The notes under the pieces were generated by a model. It was given only the letters and a program-made list of their open reading frames with translations. It did no database searches and was not told the DNA's origin. A stretch of DNA of 64,000 nucleotides from Hippasteria phrygiana (Eukaryota > Echinodermata > Asteroidea > Valvatida > Goniasteridae). Of this stretch, positions 12,497-26,240 are shown one piece after another (position 1 is the stretch's first letter; each line of letters starts with the position of its first letter). The stretch spans positions 754,501 through 818,500 of the forward strand of contig JAZGUH010000205.1 of assembly GCA_037893225.1 (NCBI GenBank). Reading direction: 5' to 3'. The translations under genes and the position numbers were made by a program.

Positions 12497-15400
12497 GTAA
12501 GTCTAACACTCTCTCTACCTCTGACTCTCCTTCTCTCTTACTCTCACATTCTAACCCGATCACTAGCACTTGCACTGTAACACTTGCACTGTAACACTTA
12601 ACTCTAACACTAATTTTAATATTCCTAACTCGCTTACTTTATTTTTTTCATCAACTTCAGGAGAGATCAACATCTGGCTCCTGGCTGTCAAGTCCTCGAG
12701 GCCACCCAAGATCATCATGGACAGAACTGGAATGGCCCAGTGAGATAGACAGCTTGCAGGCCTAGATCAGCACAATAGACCTACGCTGTTTAGTAGATGA
12801 GTAAGTCTAACACTCTCTCTACCTCTGACTCTCCTTCTCTCTTACTCTCACATTCTAACCCGATCACTAGCACTTGCACTGTAACACTTGCACTGTAACA
12901 CTTGCACTGTAACACTTGCACTGTAACACTTGCACTGTAACACTTGCACTGTAACACTTGCACTGTAACACTTGCACTGTAACACTTGCACTCGAACCTT
13001 CACCCTATCACTTCAACTCGAACCTTCACCCTAACACTTGAACTCAAACCCTTAACTCTAACACAAATTTGTATATTCTTAACTCGCTTACTCTATTTTT
13101 TCATCAACTTCAGGAGAGATCAACCTCTGGCTCCTGGCTGTCAAGACCTCGAGGCCACCCAAGATCATCATGGACAGAACTGGAATGGCCCAGTGAGATA
13201 GACAGCATACAGGCTTAGATGAGCACAATAGACCTACGCTGTTTAGTAGATGAGTAAGTCTAACACTCTCACTACCTCTAACTCTCCTTCTCTCTTACTC
13301 TCACATTCTAACCCGATGACTAGCACTTGCACTGTAACACTTGCACTGTAACACTTGCACTGTAACTCTTGCACTGTAACTCTTGCACTGTAACACTTGC
13401 ACTGTAACACTTGCACTGTAACACTTGCACTGTAACACTTGCACTGTAACACTTGCACTGTAACACTTGCACTGTAACACTTGCACTGTAACACTTGCAC
13501 TGTAACACTTGCACTGTAACACCTGCACTGTAACACCTGCACTGTAACACTTGCACTGTAACACTTGCACTCGAACCTTAACCCTAACACTTAAACTCAA
13601 ACCCTTAACTCTAACACTAATTTTTATATTCTTAACTCGCTTACTCTATTTTTTCATCAACTTCAGGAGAGATCAACCTCCGGCTCCTGGCTGTCAAGAC
13701 CTCGAGGCCACCCAAGATCATCATGGACAGAACTGGAATGGCCCAGTGAGATAGACAGCATACAGGCTTAGATGAGCACAATAGACCTACGCTGTTTAGT
13801 AGATGAGTAAGTCTAACACTCTCACTACCTCTAACTCTCCTTCTCTCTTACTCTCACATTCTAACCCGATGACTAGCACTTGCACTGTAACACTTGCACT
13901 GTAACACTTGCACTGTAACACTTGCACTGTAACACTTGCACTGTAACACTTGCACTGTAACACTTGCACTGTAACACTTGCACTGTAACACTTGCACTGT
14001 AACACTTGCACTGTAACACTTGCACTCGAACCTTAACCCTAACACTTGCACTGTAACACTTGCACTGTAACACTTGCACTGTAACACTTGCACTGTAACA
14101 CTTGCACTCGAACCTTAACCCTAACACTTGCACTGTAACACTTGAACTCAAACCCTTAACTCTAACACTAATTTTAATATTCCTAACTCGCTTACTTTAT
14201 TTTTTTCATCAACTTCAGGAGAGATCAACATCTGGCTCCTGGCTGTCAAGTCCTCGAGGCCACCCAAGATCATCATGGACAGAACTGGAATGGCCCAGTG
14301 AGATAGACAGCTTGCAGGCCTAGATCAGCACAATAGACCTACGCTGTTTAGTAGATGAGTAAGTCTAACACTCTCTCTACCTCTGACTCTCCTTCTCTCT
14401 TACTCTCACATTCTAACCCGATCACTAGCACTTGCACTGTAACACTTGCACTGTAACACTTGCACTGTAACACTTGCACTGTAACACTTGCACTGTAACA
14501 CTTGCACTGTAACACTTGCACTGTAACACTTGCACTGTAACACTTGCACTCGATCCTTAACCCTAACACTTAAACTCAAACCCTTAACTCTAACACTAAT
14601 TTTTATATTCTTAACTCGCTTACTCTATTTTTTCATCAACTTCAGGAGAGATCAACCTCCGGCTCCTGGCTGTCAAGACCTCGAGGCCACCCAAGATCAT
14701 CATGGACAGAACTGGAATGGCCCAGTGAGATAGACAGCATACAGGCTTAGATGAGCACAATAGACCTACGCTGTTTAGTAGATGAGTAAGTCTAACACTC
14801 TCACTACCTCTAACTCTCCTTCTCTCTTACTCTCACATTCTAACCCGATGACTAGCACTTGCACTGTAACACTTGCACTGTAACACTTGCACTGTAACAC
14901 TTGCACTGTAACACTGCACTGTAACACTTGCACTGTAACACTTGCACTGTAACACTTGCACTGTAACACTTGCACTGTAACACTTGCACTGTAACACTTG
15001 CACTGTAACACTTGCACTGTAACACTTGCACTCGAACCTTAACCCTAACACTTGCACTGTAACACTGTAACACTTGCACTGTAACACTTGCACTGTAACA
15101 CTTGCACTGTAACACTTGCACTCGAACCTTAACCCTAACACTTGCACTGTAACACTTGCACTGTAACACTTGAACTCAAACCCTTAACTCTAACACTAAT
15201 TTTAATATTCCTAACTCGCTTACTTAATTTTTTTCATCAACTTCAGGAGAGATCAACATCTGGCTCCTGGCTGTCAAGTCCTCGAGGCCACCCAAGATCA
15301 TCATGGACAGAACTGGAATGGCCCAGTGAGATAGACAGCTTGCAGGCCTAGATCAGCACAATAGACCTACGCTGTTTAGTAGATGAGTAAGTCTAACACT

Positions 15401-16532
15401 CTCTCTACCTCTGACTCTCCTTCTCTCTTACTCTCACATTCTAACCCGATCACTAGCACTTGCACTGTAACACTTGCACTGTAACACTTGCACTGTAACA
15501 CTTGCACTGTAACACTTGCACTGTAACACTTGCACTGTAACACTTGCACTGTAACACTTGCACTGTAACACTTGCACTGTAACACTTGCACTGTAACACT
15601 TGCACTGTAACACTTGCACTCGATCCTTAACCCTAACACTTAAACTCAAACCCTTAACTCTAACACTAATTTTTATATTCTTAACTCGCTTACTCTATTT
15701 TTTCATCAACTTCAGGAGAGATCAACCTCCGGCTCCTGGCTGTCAAGACCTCGAGGCCACCCAAGATCATCATGGACAGAACTGGAATGGCCCAGTGAGA
15801 TAGACAGCATACAGGCTTAGATGAGCACAATAGACCTACGCTGTTTAGTAGATGAGTAAGTCTAACACTCTCACTACCTCTAACTCTCCTTCTCTCTTAC
15901 TCTCACATTCTAACCCGATGACTAGCACTTGCACTGTAACACTTGCACTGTAACACTTGCACTGTAACACTTGCACTGTAACACTTGCACTGTAACACTT
16001 GCACTGTAACACTTGCACTGTAACACTTGCACTGTAACACTTGCACTGTAACACTTGCACTGTAACACTTGCACTGTAACACTTGCACTCGAACCTTCAC
16101 CCTATCACTTCAACTCGAACCTTCACCCTAACACTTGAACTCAAACCCTTAACTCTAACACAAATTTGTATATTCTTAACTCGCTTACTCTATTTTTTCA
16201 TCAACTTCAGGAGAGATCAACCTCTGGCTCCTGGCTGTCAAGACCTCGAGGCCACCCAAGATCATCATGGACAGAACTGGAATGGCCCAGTGAGATAGAC
16301 AGCATACAGGCTTAGATGAGCACAATAGACCTACGCTGTTTAGTAGATGAGTAAGTCTAACACTCTCACTACCTCTAACTCTCCTTCTCTCTTACTCTCA
16401 CATTCTAACCCGATGACTAGCACTTGCACTGTAACACTTGCACTGTAACACTTGCACTGTAACACTTGCACTGTAACACTTGCACTGTAACACTTGCACT
16501 GTAACACTTGCACTCGAACCTTAACCCTAACA

Positions 16533-16538
16533 CTTGCA
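16533..16538 (+). other. Paralogous empty insertion site (CTTGCA)
   Basis: The array reads ACCCTAACA, then CTTGCA once, then CTGTAACACTTGAACTC. The left flank of the Polinton ends with ACCCTAACA and CTTGCA, and its right flank begins CTTGCA and CTGTAACACTTGAACTC. This is the arrangement expected of the site before insertion and supports a six-base target duplication. Confidence 0.8.
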
Positions 16539-19500
16539 CTGTAACACTTGAACTCAAACCCTTAACTCTAACACTAATTTTAATATTCCTAACTCGCTTA
16601 CTTTATTTTTTTCATCAACTTCAGGAGAGATCAACATCTGGCTCCTGGCTGTCAAGTCCTCGAGGCCACCCAAGATCATCATGGACAGAACTGGAATGGC
16701 CCAGTGAGATAGACAGCTTGCAGGCCTAGATCAGCACAATAGACCTACGCTGTTTAGTAGATGAGTAAGTCTAACACTCTCTCTACCTCTGACTCTCCTT
16801 CTCTCTTACTCTCACATTCTAACCCGATCACTAGCACTTGCACTGTAACACTTGCACTGTAACACTTGCACTGTAACACTTGCACTGTAACACTTGCACT
16901 GTAACACTTGCACTGTAACACTTGCACTGTAACACTTGCACTGTAACACTTGCACTGTAACACTTGCACTGTAACACTTGCACTGTAACACTTGCACTCG
17001 ATCCTTAACCCTAACACTTAAACTCAAACCCTTAACTCTAACACTTAAACTCAAACCCTTAACTCTAACACTAATTTTTATATTCTTAACTCGCTTACTC
17101 TATTTTTTCATCAACTTCAGGAGAGATCAACATCTGGCTCCTGGCTGTCAAGTCCTCGAGGCCACCCAAGATCATCATGGACAGAACTGGAATGGCCCAG
17201 TGAGATAGACAGCTTGCAGGCCTAGATCAGCACAATAGACCTACGCTGTTTAGTAGATGAGTAAGTCTAACACTCTCTCTACCTCTGACTCTCCTTCTCT
17301 CTTACTCTCACATTCTAACCCGATCACTAGCACTTGCACTGTAACACTTGCACTGTAACACTTGCACTGTAACACTTGCACTGTAACACTTGCACTGTAA
17401 CACTTGCACTGTAACACTTGCACTGTAACACTTGCACTGTAACACTTGCACTGTAACACTTGCACTGTAACACTTGCACTGTAACACTTGCACTGTAACA
17501 CTTGCACTGTAACACTTGCACTGTAACACTTGCACTCGATCCTTAACCCTAACACTTAAACTCAAACCCTTAACTCTAACACTTAAACTCAAACCCTTAA
17601 CTCTAACACTAATTTTTATATTCTTAACTCGCTTACTCTATTTTTTCATCAACTTCAGGAGAGATCAACCTCCGGCTCCTGGCTGTCAAGACCTCGAGGC
17701 CACCCAAGATCATCATGGACAGAACTGGAATGGCCCAGTGAGATAGACAGCATACAGGCTTAGATGAGCACAATAGACCTACGCTGTTTAGTAGATGAGT
17801 AAGTCTAACACTCTCACTACCTCTAACTCTCCTTCTCTCTTACTCTCACATTCTAACCCGATGACTAGCACTTGCACTGTAACACTTGCACTGTAACACT
17901 TGCACTGTAACACTTGCACTGTAACACTTGCACTGTAACACTTGCACTGTAACACTTGCACTGTAACACTTGCACTGTAACACTTGCACTGTAACACTTG
18001 CACTGTAACACTTGCACTGTAACACTTGCACTCGAACCTTTACCCTAACACTTGAACTCAAACCCTTAACTCTAACACTAATTTTAATATTCTTAACTCG
18101 CTTACTCTATTTTTTCATCAACTTCAGGAGAGATCAACCTCCGGCTCCTGGCTGTCAAGACCTCGAGGCCACCCAAGATCATCATGGACAGAACTGGAAT
18201 GGCCCAGTGAGATAGACAGCATACAGGCTTAGATGAGCACAATAGACCTACGCTGTTTAGTAGATGAGTAAGTCTAACACTCTCACTACCTCTAACTCTC
18301 CTTCTCTCTTACTCTCACATTCTAACCCGATGACTAGCACTTGCACTGTAACACTTGCACTGTAACACTTGCACTGTAACACTTGCACTGTAACACTTGC
18401 ACTAACACTTGCACTGTAACACTTGCACTGTAACACTTGCACTGTAACACTTGCACTGTAACACTTGCACTGTAACACTTGCACTGTAACACTTGCACTG
18501 TAACACTTGCACTGTAACACTTGCACTCGAACCTTTACCCTAACACTTGAACTCGAACCTTTACCCTAACACTTGAACTCGAACCTTTACCCTAACACTT
18601 GAACTCAAACCCTTAACTCTAACACTAATTTTAATATTCTTAACTCGCTTACTCTATTTTTCCATCAACTTCAGGAGAGATCAACATCCGGCTCCTGGCT
18701 GTCAAGACCTCGAGGCCACCCAAGATCATCATGGACAGAACTGGAATGGCCCAGTGAGATAGACAGCTTGCAGGCCTAGATCCGCACAATAGACCTACGC
18801 TGTTTAGTAGATGAGTAAGTCTAACACTCTCTCTACCTCTGACTCTCCTTCTCTCTTACTCTCACATTCTAACCCAATCACTAGCACTTGCACTGTAACA
18901 CTTGCACTGTAACACTTGCACTGTAACACTTGCACTGTAACACTTGCACTCGAACCTTAACCCTAACACTTGCACTGTAACACTTGAACTCGAACCTTAA
19001 CCCTAACACTTGCACTGTAACACTTGAACTCGAACCTTAACCCTAACACTTGCACTGTAACACTTGAACTCAAACCCTTAACTCTAACACTAATTTTAAT
19101 ATTGCTAACTCGCTTACTTTATTTTTTTCATCAACTTCAGGAGAGATCAACATCTGGCTCCTGGCTGTCAAGTCCTCGAGGCCACCCAAGATCATCATGG
19201 ACAGAACTGGAATGGCCCAGTGAGATAGACAGCATACAGGCTTAGATGAGCACAATAGACCTATGCTGTTTAGTAGATGAGTAAGTCTAACACTCTCTCT
19301 ACCTCTAACTCTCCTTCTCTCTTACTCTCACATTCTAACCCGATCACTAGCACTTGCACTGTAACACTTGCACTGTAACACTTGCACTGTAACACTTGCA
19401 CTGTAACACTTGCACTGTAACACTTGCACTGTAACACTTGCACTGTAACACTTGCACTGTAACACTTGCACTGTAACACTTGCACTGTAACACTTGCACT

Positions 19501-21812
19501 GTAACACTTGCACTGTAACACTTGCACTGTAACACTTGCACTGTAACACTTGCACTGTAACACTTGCACTGTAACACTTGCACTGTAACACTTGCACTGT
19601 AACACCTGCACTGTAACACCTGCACTGTAACACCTGCACTGTAACACTTGCACTGTAGCACCTGCACTGTAACACCTGCACTGTAACACTTGCACTGTAA
19701 CACTTGCACTGTAACACCTGCACTGTAAGACTTGCACTGTAAGACTTGCACTGTAAGACTTGCACTGTAACACTTGCACTCGAACCTTAACCCTAACACT
19801 TAAACTCAAACCCTTAACTCTAACACTAATTTTTATATTCTTAACTCGCTTACTCTATTTTTTCATCAACTTCAGGAGAGATCAACCTCCGGCTCCTGGC
19901 TGTCAAGACCTCGAGGCCACCCAAGATCATCATGGACAGAACTGGAATGGCCCAGTGAGATAGACAGCATACAGGCTTAGATGAGCACAATAGACCTACG
20001 CTGTTTAGTAGATGAGTAAGTCTAACACTCTCACTACCTCTAACTCTCCTTCTCTCTTACTCTCACATTCTAACCCGATGACTAGCACTTGCACTGTAAC
20101 ACTTGCACTGTAACACTTGCACTGTAACACTTGCACTGTAACACTTGCACTGTAACACTTGCACTGTAACACTTGCACTGTAACACTTGCACTGTAACAC
20201 TTGCACTGTAACACTTGCACTGTAACACCTGCACTGTAAGACTTGCACTGTAACACTTGCACTCGAACCTTAACCCTAACACTTAAACTCAAACCCTTAA
20301 CTCTAACACTAATTTTTATATTCTTAACTCGCTTACTCTATTTTTTCATCAACTTCAGGAGAGATCAACCTCCGGCTCCTGGCTGTCAAGACCTCGAGGC
20401 CACCCAAGATCATCATGGACAGAACTGGAATGGCCCAGTGAGATAGACAGCATACAGGCTTAGATGAGCACAATAGACCTACGCTGTTTAGTAGATGAGT
20501 AAGTCTAACACTCTCACTACCTCTAACTCTCCTTCTCTCTTACTCTCACATTCTAACCCGATGACTAGCACTTGCACTGTAACACTTGCACTGTAACACT
20601 TGCACTGTAACACTTGCACTGTAACACTTGCACTGTAACACTTGCACTGTAACACTTGCACTGTAACACTTGCACTGTAACACTTGCACTGTAACACTTG
20701 CACTGTAACACTTGCACTGTAACACTTGCACTGTAACACTTGCACTGTAACACTTGCACTGTAACACTTGCACTGTAACACCTGCACTGTAACACCTGCA
20801 CTGTAACACCTGCACTGTAACACCTGCACTGTAACACCTGCACTGTAACACCTGCACTGTAACACTTGCACTGTAACACTTGCACAGTAACACTTGCACT
20901 GTAACACCTGCACTGTAACACTTGCACTGTAACACTTGCACTCGAACCTTAACCCTAACACTTAAACTCAAACCCTTAACTCTAACACTAATTTTTATAT
21001 TCTTAACTCGCTTACTCTATTTTTTCATCAACTTCAGGAGAGATCAACCTCCGGCTCCTGGCTGTCAAGACCTCGAGGCCACCCAAGATCATCATGGACA
21101 GAACTGGAATGGCCCAGTGAGATAGACAGCATACAGGCTTAGATGAGCACAATAGACCTACGCTGTTTAGTAGATGAGTAAGTCTAACACTCTCACTACC
21201 TCTAACTCTCCTTCTCTCTTACTCTCACATTCTAACCCGATGACTAGCACTTGCACTGTAACACTTGCACTGTAACACTTGCACTGTAACACTTGCACTG
21301 TAACACTTGCACTGTAACACTTGCACTGTAACACTTGCACTGTAACACTTGCACTGTAACACTTGCACTGTAACACTTGAACTCAAACCCTTAACTCTAA
21401 CACTAATTTTAATATTCTTAACTCGCTTACTCTATTTTTCCATCAACTTCAGGAGAGATCAACATCCGGCTCCTGGCTGTCAAGACCTCGAGGCCACCCA
21501 AGATCATCATGGACAGAACTGGAATGGCCCAGTGAGATAGACAGCTTGCAGGCCTAGATCCGCACAATAGACCTACGCTGTTTAGTAGATGAGTAAGTCT
21601 AACACTCTCTCTACCTCTGACTCTCCTTCTCTCTTACTCTCACATTCTAACCCAATCACTAGCACTTGCACTGTAACACTTGCACTGTAACACTTGCACT
21701 GTAACACTTGCACTGTAACACTTGCACTGTAACACTTGCACTCGAACCTTCACCCTATCACTTCAACTCGAACCTTCACCCTATCACTTGAACTCAAACC
21801 CTTAACTCTAAC

Positions 21813-21855
21813 AGGCCTAAATCAGCACAATAGACCTACGCTGTTTAGTAGATGA
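21813..21855 (+). repeat. Acceptor-less truncated exon-like block, copy 5
   Basis: It has the same 43-nt remnant and short following minisatellite. It lies in higher-order repeat copy C, 9359 bp from copy 4. Confidence 0.85.
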
Positions 21856-24800
21856 GTAAGTCTAACACTCTCTCTACCTCTGACTCTCCTTCTCTCTTAC
21901 TCTCACATTCTAACCCGATCACTAGCACTTGCACTGTAACACTTGCACTGTAACACTTAACTCTAACACTAATTTTAATATTCCTAACTCGCTTACTTTA
22001 TTTTTTTCATCAACTTCAGGAGAGATCAACATCTGGCTCCTGGCTGTCAAGTCCTCGAGGCCACCCAAGATCATCATGGACAGAACTGGAATGGCCCAGT
22101 GAGATAGACAGCTTGCAGGCCTAGATCAGCACAATAGACCTACGCTGTTTAGTAGATGAGTAAGTCTAACACTCTCTCTACCTCTGACTCTCCTTCTCTC
22201 TTACTCTCACATTCTAACCCGATCACTAGCACTTGCACTGTAACACTTGCACTGTAACACTTGCACTGTAACACTTGCACTGTAACACTTGCACTGTAAC
22301 ACTTGCACTGTAACACTTGCACTGTAACACTTGCACTGTAACACTTGCACTCGAACCTTCACCCTATCACTTCAACTCGAACCTTCACCCTAACACTTGA
22401 ACTCAAACCCTTAACTCTAACACAAATTTGTATATTCTTAACTCGCTTACTCTATTTTTTCATCAACTTCAGGAGAGATCAACCTCTGGCTCCTGGCTGT
22501 CAAGACCTCGAGGCCACCCAAGATCATCATGGACAGAACTGGAATGGCCCAGTGAGATAGACAGCATACAGGCTTAGATGAGCACAATAGACCTACGCTG
22601 TTTAGTAGATGAGTAAGTCTAACACTCTCACTACCTCTAACTCTCCTTCTCTCTTACTCTCACATTCTAACCCGATGACTAGCACTTGCACTGTAACACT
22701 TGCACTGTAACACTTGCACTGTAACTCTTGCACTGTAACTCTTGCACTGTAACACTTGCACTGTAACACTTGCACTGTAACACTTGCACTGTAACACTTG
22801 CACTGTAACACTTGCACTGTAACACTTGCACTGTAACACTTGCACTGTAACACTTGCACTGTAACACCTGCACTGTAACACCTGCACTGTAACACTTGCA
22901 CTGTAACACTTGCACTCGAACCTTAACCCTAACACTTAAACTCAAACCCTTAACTCTAACACTAATTTTTATATTCTTAACTCGCTTACTCTATTTTTTC
23001 ATCAACTTCAGGAGAGATCAACCTCCGGCTCCTGGCTGTCAAGACCTCGAGGCCACCCAAGATCATCATGGACAGAACTGGAATGGCCCAGTGAGATAGA
23101 CAGCATACAGGCTTAGATGAGCACAATAGACCTACGCTGTTTAGTAGATGAGTAAGTCTAACACTCTCACTACCTCTAACTCTCCTTCTCTCTTACTCTC
23201 ACATTCTAACCCGATGACTAGCACTTGCACTGTAACACTTGCACTGTAACACTTGCACTGTAACACTTGCACTGTAACACTTGCACTGTAACACTTGCAC
23301 TGTAACACTTGCACTGTAACACTTGCACTGTAACACTTGCACTGTAACACTTGCACTGTAACACTTGCACTCGAACCTTAACCCTAACACTTGCACTGTA
23401 ACACTTGCACTGTAACACTTGCACTGTAACACTTGCACTGTAACACTTGCACTCGAACCTTAACCCTAACACTTGCACTGTAACACTTGAACTCAAACCC
23501 TTAACTCTAACACTAATTTTAATATTCCTAACTCGCTTACTTTATTTTTTTCATCAACTTCAGGAGAGATCAACATCTGGCTCCTGGCTGTCAAGTCCTC
23601 GAGGCCACCCAAGATCATCATGGACAGAACTGGAATGGCCCAGTGAGATAGACAGCTTGCAGGCCTAGATCAGCACAATAGACCTACGCTGTTTAGTAGA
23701 TGAGTAAGTCTAACACTCTCTCTACCTCTGACTCTCCTTCTCTCTTACTCTCACATTCTAACCCGATCACTAGCACTTGCACTGTAACACTTGCACTGTA
23801 ACACTTGCACTGTAACACTTGCACTGTAACACTTGCACTGTAACACTTGCACTGTAACACTTGCACTGTAACACTTGCACTGTAACACTTGCACTCGATC
23901 CTTAACCCTAACACTTAAACTCAAACCCTTAACTCTAACACTAATTTTTATATTCTTAACTCGCTTACTCTATTTTTTCATCAACTTCAGGAGAGATCAA
24001 CCTCCGGCTCCTGGCTGTCAAGACCTCGAGGCCACCCAAGATCATCATGGACAGAACTGGAATGGCCCAGTGAGATAGACAGCATACAGGCTTAGATGAG
24101 CACAATAGACCTACGCTGTTTAGTAGATGAGTAAGTCTAACACTCTCACTACCTCTAACTCTCCTTCTCTCTTACTCTCACATTCTAACCCGATGACTAG
24201 CACTTGCACTGTAACACTTGCACTGTAACACTTGCACTGTAACACTTGCACTGTAACACTGCACTGTAACACTTGCACTGTAACACTTGCACTGTAACAC
24301 TTGCACTGTAACACTTGCACTGTAACACTTGCACTGTAACACTTGCACTGTAACACTTGCACTGTAACACTTGCACTCGAACCTTAACCCTAACACTTGC
24401 ACTGTAACACTGTAACACTTGCACTGTAACACTTGCACTGTAACACTTGCACTGTAACACTTGCACTCGAACCTTAACCCTAACACTTGCACTGTAACAC
24501 TTGCACTGTAACACTTGAACTCAAACCCTTAACTCTAACACTAATTTTAATATTCCTAACTCGCTTACTTAATTTTTTTCATCAACTTCAGGAGAGATCA
24601 ACATCTGGCTCCTGGCTGTCAAGTCCTCGAGGCCACCCAAGATCATCATGGACAGAACTGGAATGGCCCAGTGAGATAGACAGCTTGCAGGCCTAGATCA
24701 GCACAATAGACCTACGCTGTTTAGTAGATGAGTAAGTCTAACACTCTCTCTACCTCTGACTCTCCTTCTCTCTTACTCTCACATTCTAACCCGATCACTA

Positions 24801-25979
24801 GCACTTGCACTGTAACACTTGCACTGTAACACTTGCACTGTAACACTTGCACTGTAACACTTGCACTGTAACACTTGCACTGTAACACTTGCACTGTAAC
24901 ACTTGCACTGTAACACTTGCACTGTAACACTTGCACTGTAACACTTGCACTGTAACACTTGCACTCGATCCTTAACCCTAACACTTAAACTCAAACCCTT
25001 AACTCTAACACTAATTTTTATATTCTTAACTCGCTTACTCTATTTTTTCATCAACTTCAGGAGAGATCAACCTCCGGCTCCTGGCTGTCAAGACCTCGAG
25101 GCCACCCAAGATCATCATGGACAGAACTGGAATGGCCCAGTGAGATAGACAGCATACAGGCTTAGATGAGCACAATAGACCTACGCTGTTTAGTAGATGA
25201 GTAAGTCTAACACTCTCACTACCTCTAACTCTCCTTCTCTCTTACTCTCACATTCTAACCCGATGACTAGCACTTGCACTGTAACACTTGCACTGTAACA
25301 CTTGCACTGTAACACTTGCACTGTAACACTTGCACTGTAACACTTGCACTGTAACACTTGCACTGTAACACTTGCACTGTAACACTTGCACTGTAACACT
25401 TGCACTGTAACACTTGCACTCGAACCTTCACCCTATCACTTCAACTCGAACCTTCACCCTAACACTTGAACTCAAACCCTTAACTCTAACACAAATTTGT
25501 ATATTCTTAACTCGCTTACTCTATTTTTTCATCAACTTCAGGAGAGATCAACCTCTGGCTCCTGGCTGTCAAGACCTCGAGGCCACCCAAGATCATCATG
25601 GACAGAACTGGAATGGCCCAGTGAGATAGACAGCATACAGGCTTAGATGAGCACAATAGACCTACGCTGTTTAGTAGATGAGTAAGTCTAACACTCTCAC
25701 TACCTCTAACTCTCCTTCTCTCTTACTCTCACATTCTAACCCGATGACTAGCACTTGCACTGTAACACTTGCACTGTAACACTTGCACTGTAACACTTGC
25801 ACTGTAACACTTGCACTGTAACACTTGCACTGTAACACTTGCACTGTAACACTTGCACTCGAACCTTAACCCTAACACTTGCACTGTAACACTTGCACTT
25901 GCACTGTAACACTTGCACTGTAACACTTGCACTGTAACACTTGCACTGTAACACTTGCACTCGAACCTTAACCCTAACA

Positions 25980-25985
25980 CTTGCA
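25980..25985 (+). repeat. Left target site duplication CTTGCA
   Basis: CTTGCA abuts the left inverted repeat and matches 41957-41962 exactly. The final A is also the first base of the left inverted repeat, so the duplication can be read as CTTGC (5 bp) with the element starting AGTAGT, or CTTGCA (6 bp) with it starting GTAGT. Six bases is the length described for Polintons. Confidence 0.8.
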
Positions 25986-26213
25986 GTAGTATGCAATTTG
26001 CCGGTTCTATGTCATTTCTTGTTTTTTCACTTTTCTCTCTAATTTTGCTGGGGGTACATACGTCAAATTTTTTTGAAACAAAATAGCCCAAAAAATCGCC
26101 CAAAATTTTGCTGGGGTACTACACACCAAAATTATAGAGAAATCATGAAAATAAAAAGTTTTTTCCATATCCCACAAGCGTACGAAATATCCGGGGCGCC
26201 CGGGCGGAAAAGG
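25985..26213 (+). repeat. Left terminal inverted repeat, 229 bp
   Basis: It begins AGTAGTATGCAATTTGCC and ends CGGGCGGAAAAGG. Read by eye against the reverse complement of 41728-41956, it shows no mismatch and the same length. It contains two CAAAATTTTGCTGGGG / AATTTTGCTGGGGG motifs and the palindromic core GGGGCGCCCGGGCGG near its inner edge, G+C-rich in an A+T-rich element. In Polintons the inverted repeats are the integrase substrate and the presumed protein-primed replication origins. Confidence 0.95.
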
Positions 26214-26240
26214 CAAAATATGATTTGTCGTAAGGCAAAA

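Larger units (their letters stand above)
11563..19963 (+). repeat. Higher-order repeat copy B (~8.4 kb), contains the empty Polinton site
   Basis: Anchor points 11563, 11990, 12986, 13551, 14102, 14530, 15142, 15600 and 16083 correspond to 20922 through 25414 at offsets of 9359-9331 bp. Anchors 16978, 17516, 18012, 19024 and 19760 then correspond to 42402, 42926, 43408, 44406 and 45016 beyond the Polinton. A rare TTGCACAGTAA minisatellite variant is shared at about 11521 and 20881, so the copy starts slightly before the stated position. The unoccupied insertion site CTTGCA is at 16533-16538. The part 11990-15844 is also a copy of segment A. Confidence 0.8.
1..25984 (+). repeat. Left satellite array of exon-like units
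   Basis: This stretch holds no protein gene that I can support. It is a head-to-tail array of units of about 260-740 bp, with 55 unit ends (GTAAGT sites) counted by eye. Unit order on the + strand: acceptor-like tract ending AACTTCAG; a 140-nt block starting GAGAGATCAAC and ending GTAGATGA; GTAAGT; a CT-rich segment; CCGATGACTAG, CCGATCACTAG or CCAATCACTAG; 2 to about 30 copies of CTTGCACTGTAACA; then CTCGAACC and CCCTAA-containing spacers. At least two linked subtypes exist: blocks with GCATACAGGCTTAGATGAGC are usually followed by CTCTCACTACCTCTAAC, and blocks with GCTTGCAGGCCTAGATC mostly by CTCTCTCTACCTCTGAC. The first block (1-56) is cut by the window edge. Confidence 0.95.

Noticed and set aside
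19070..19255. Minus-strand 61-aa ORF (MCSSKPVCC...), repeated at 44452, 46547, 52039 and elsewhere
   Set aside because: It is antisense to the exon-like block and open only in some subtypes; other units carry stops. No family is recognised.
1..25984. CRISPR array
   Set aside because: Repeats are regular but there are no unique spacers, no cas genes, and the surroundings are eukaryotic.
25729..26103. ORF joining the satellite and the left inverted repeat
   Set aside because: It crosses the insertion boundary, so it cannot predate the insertion, and most of it is minisatellite translation.
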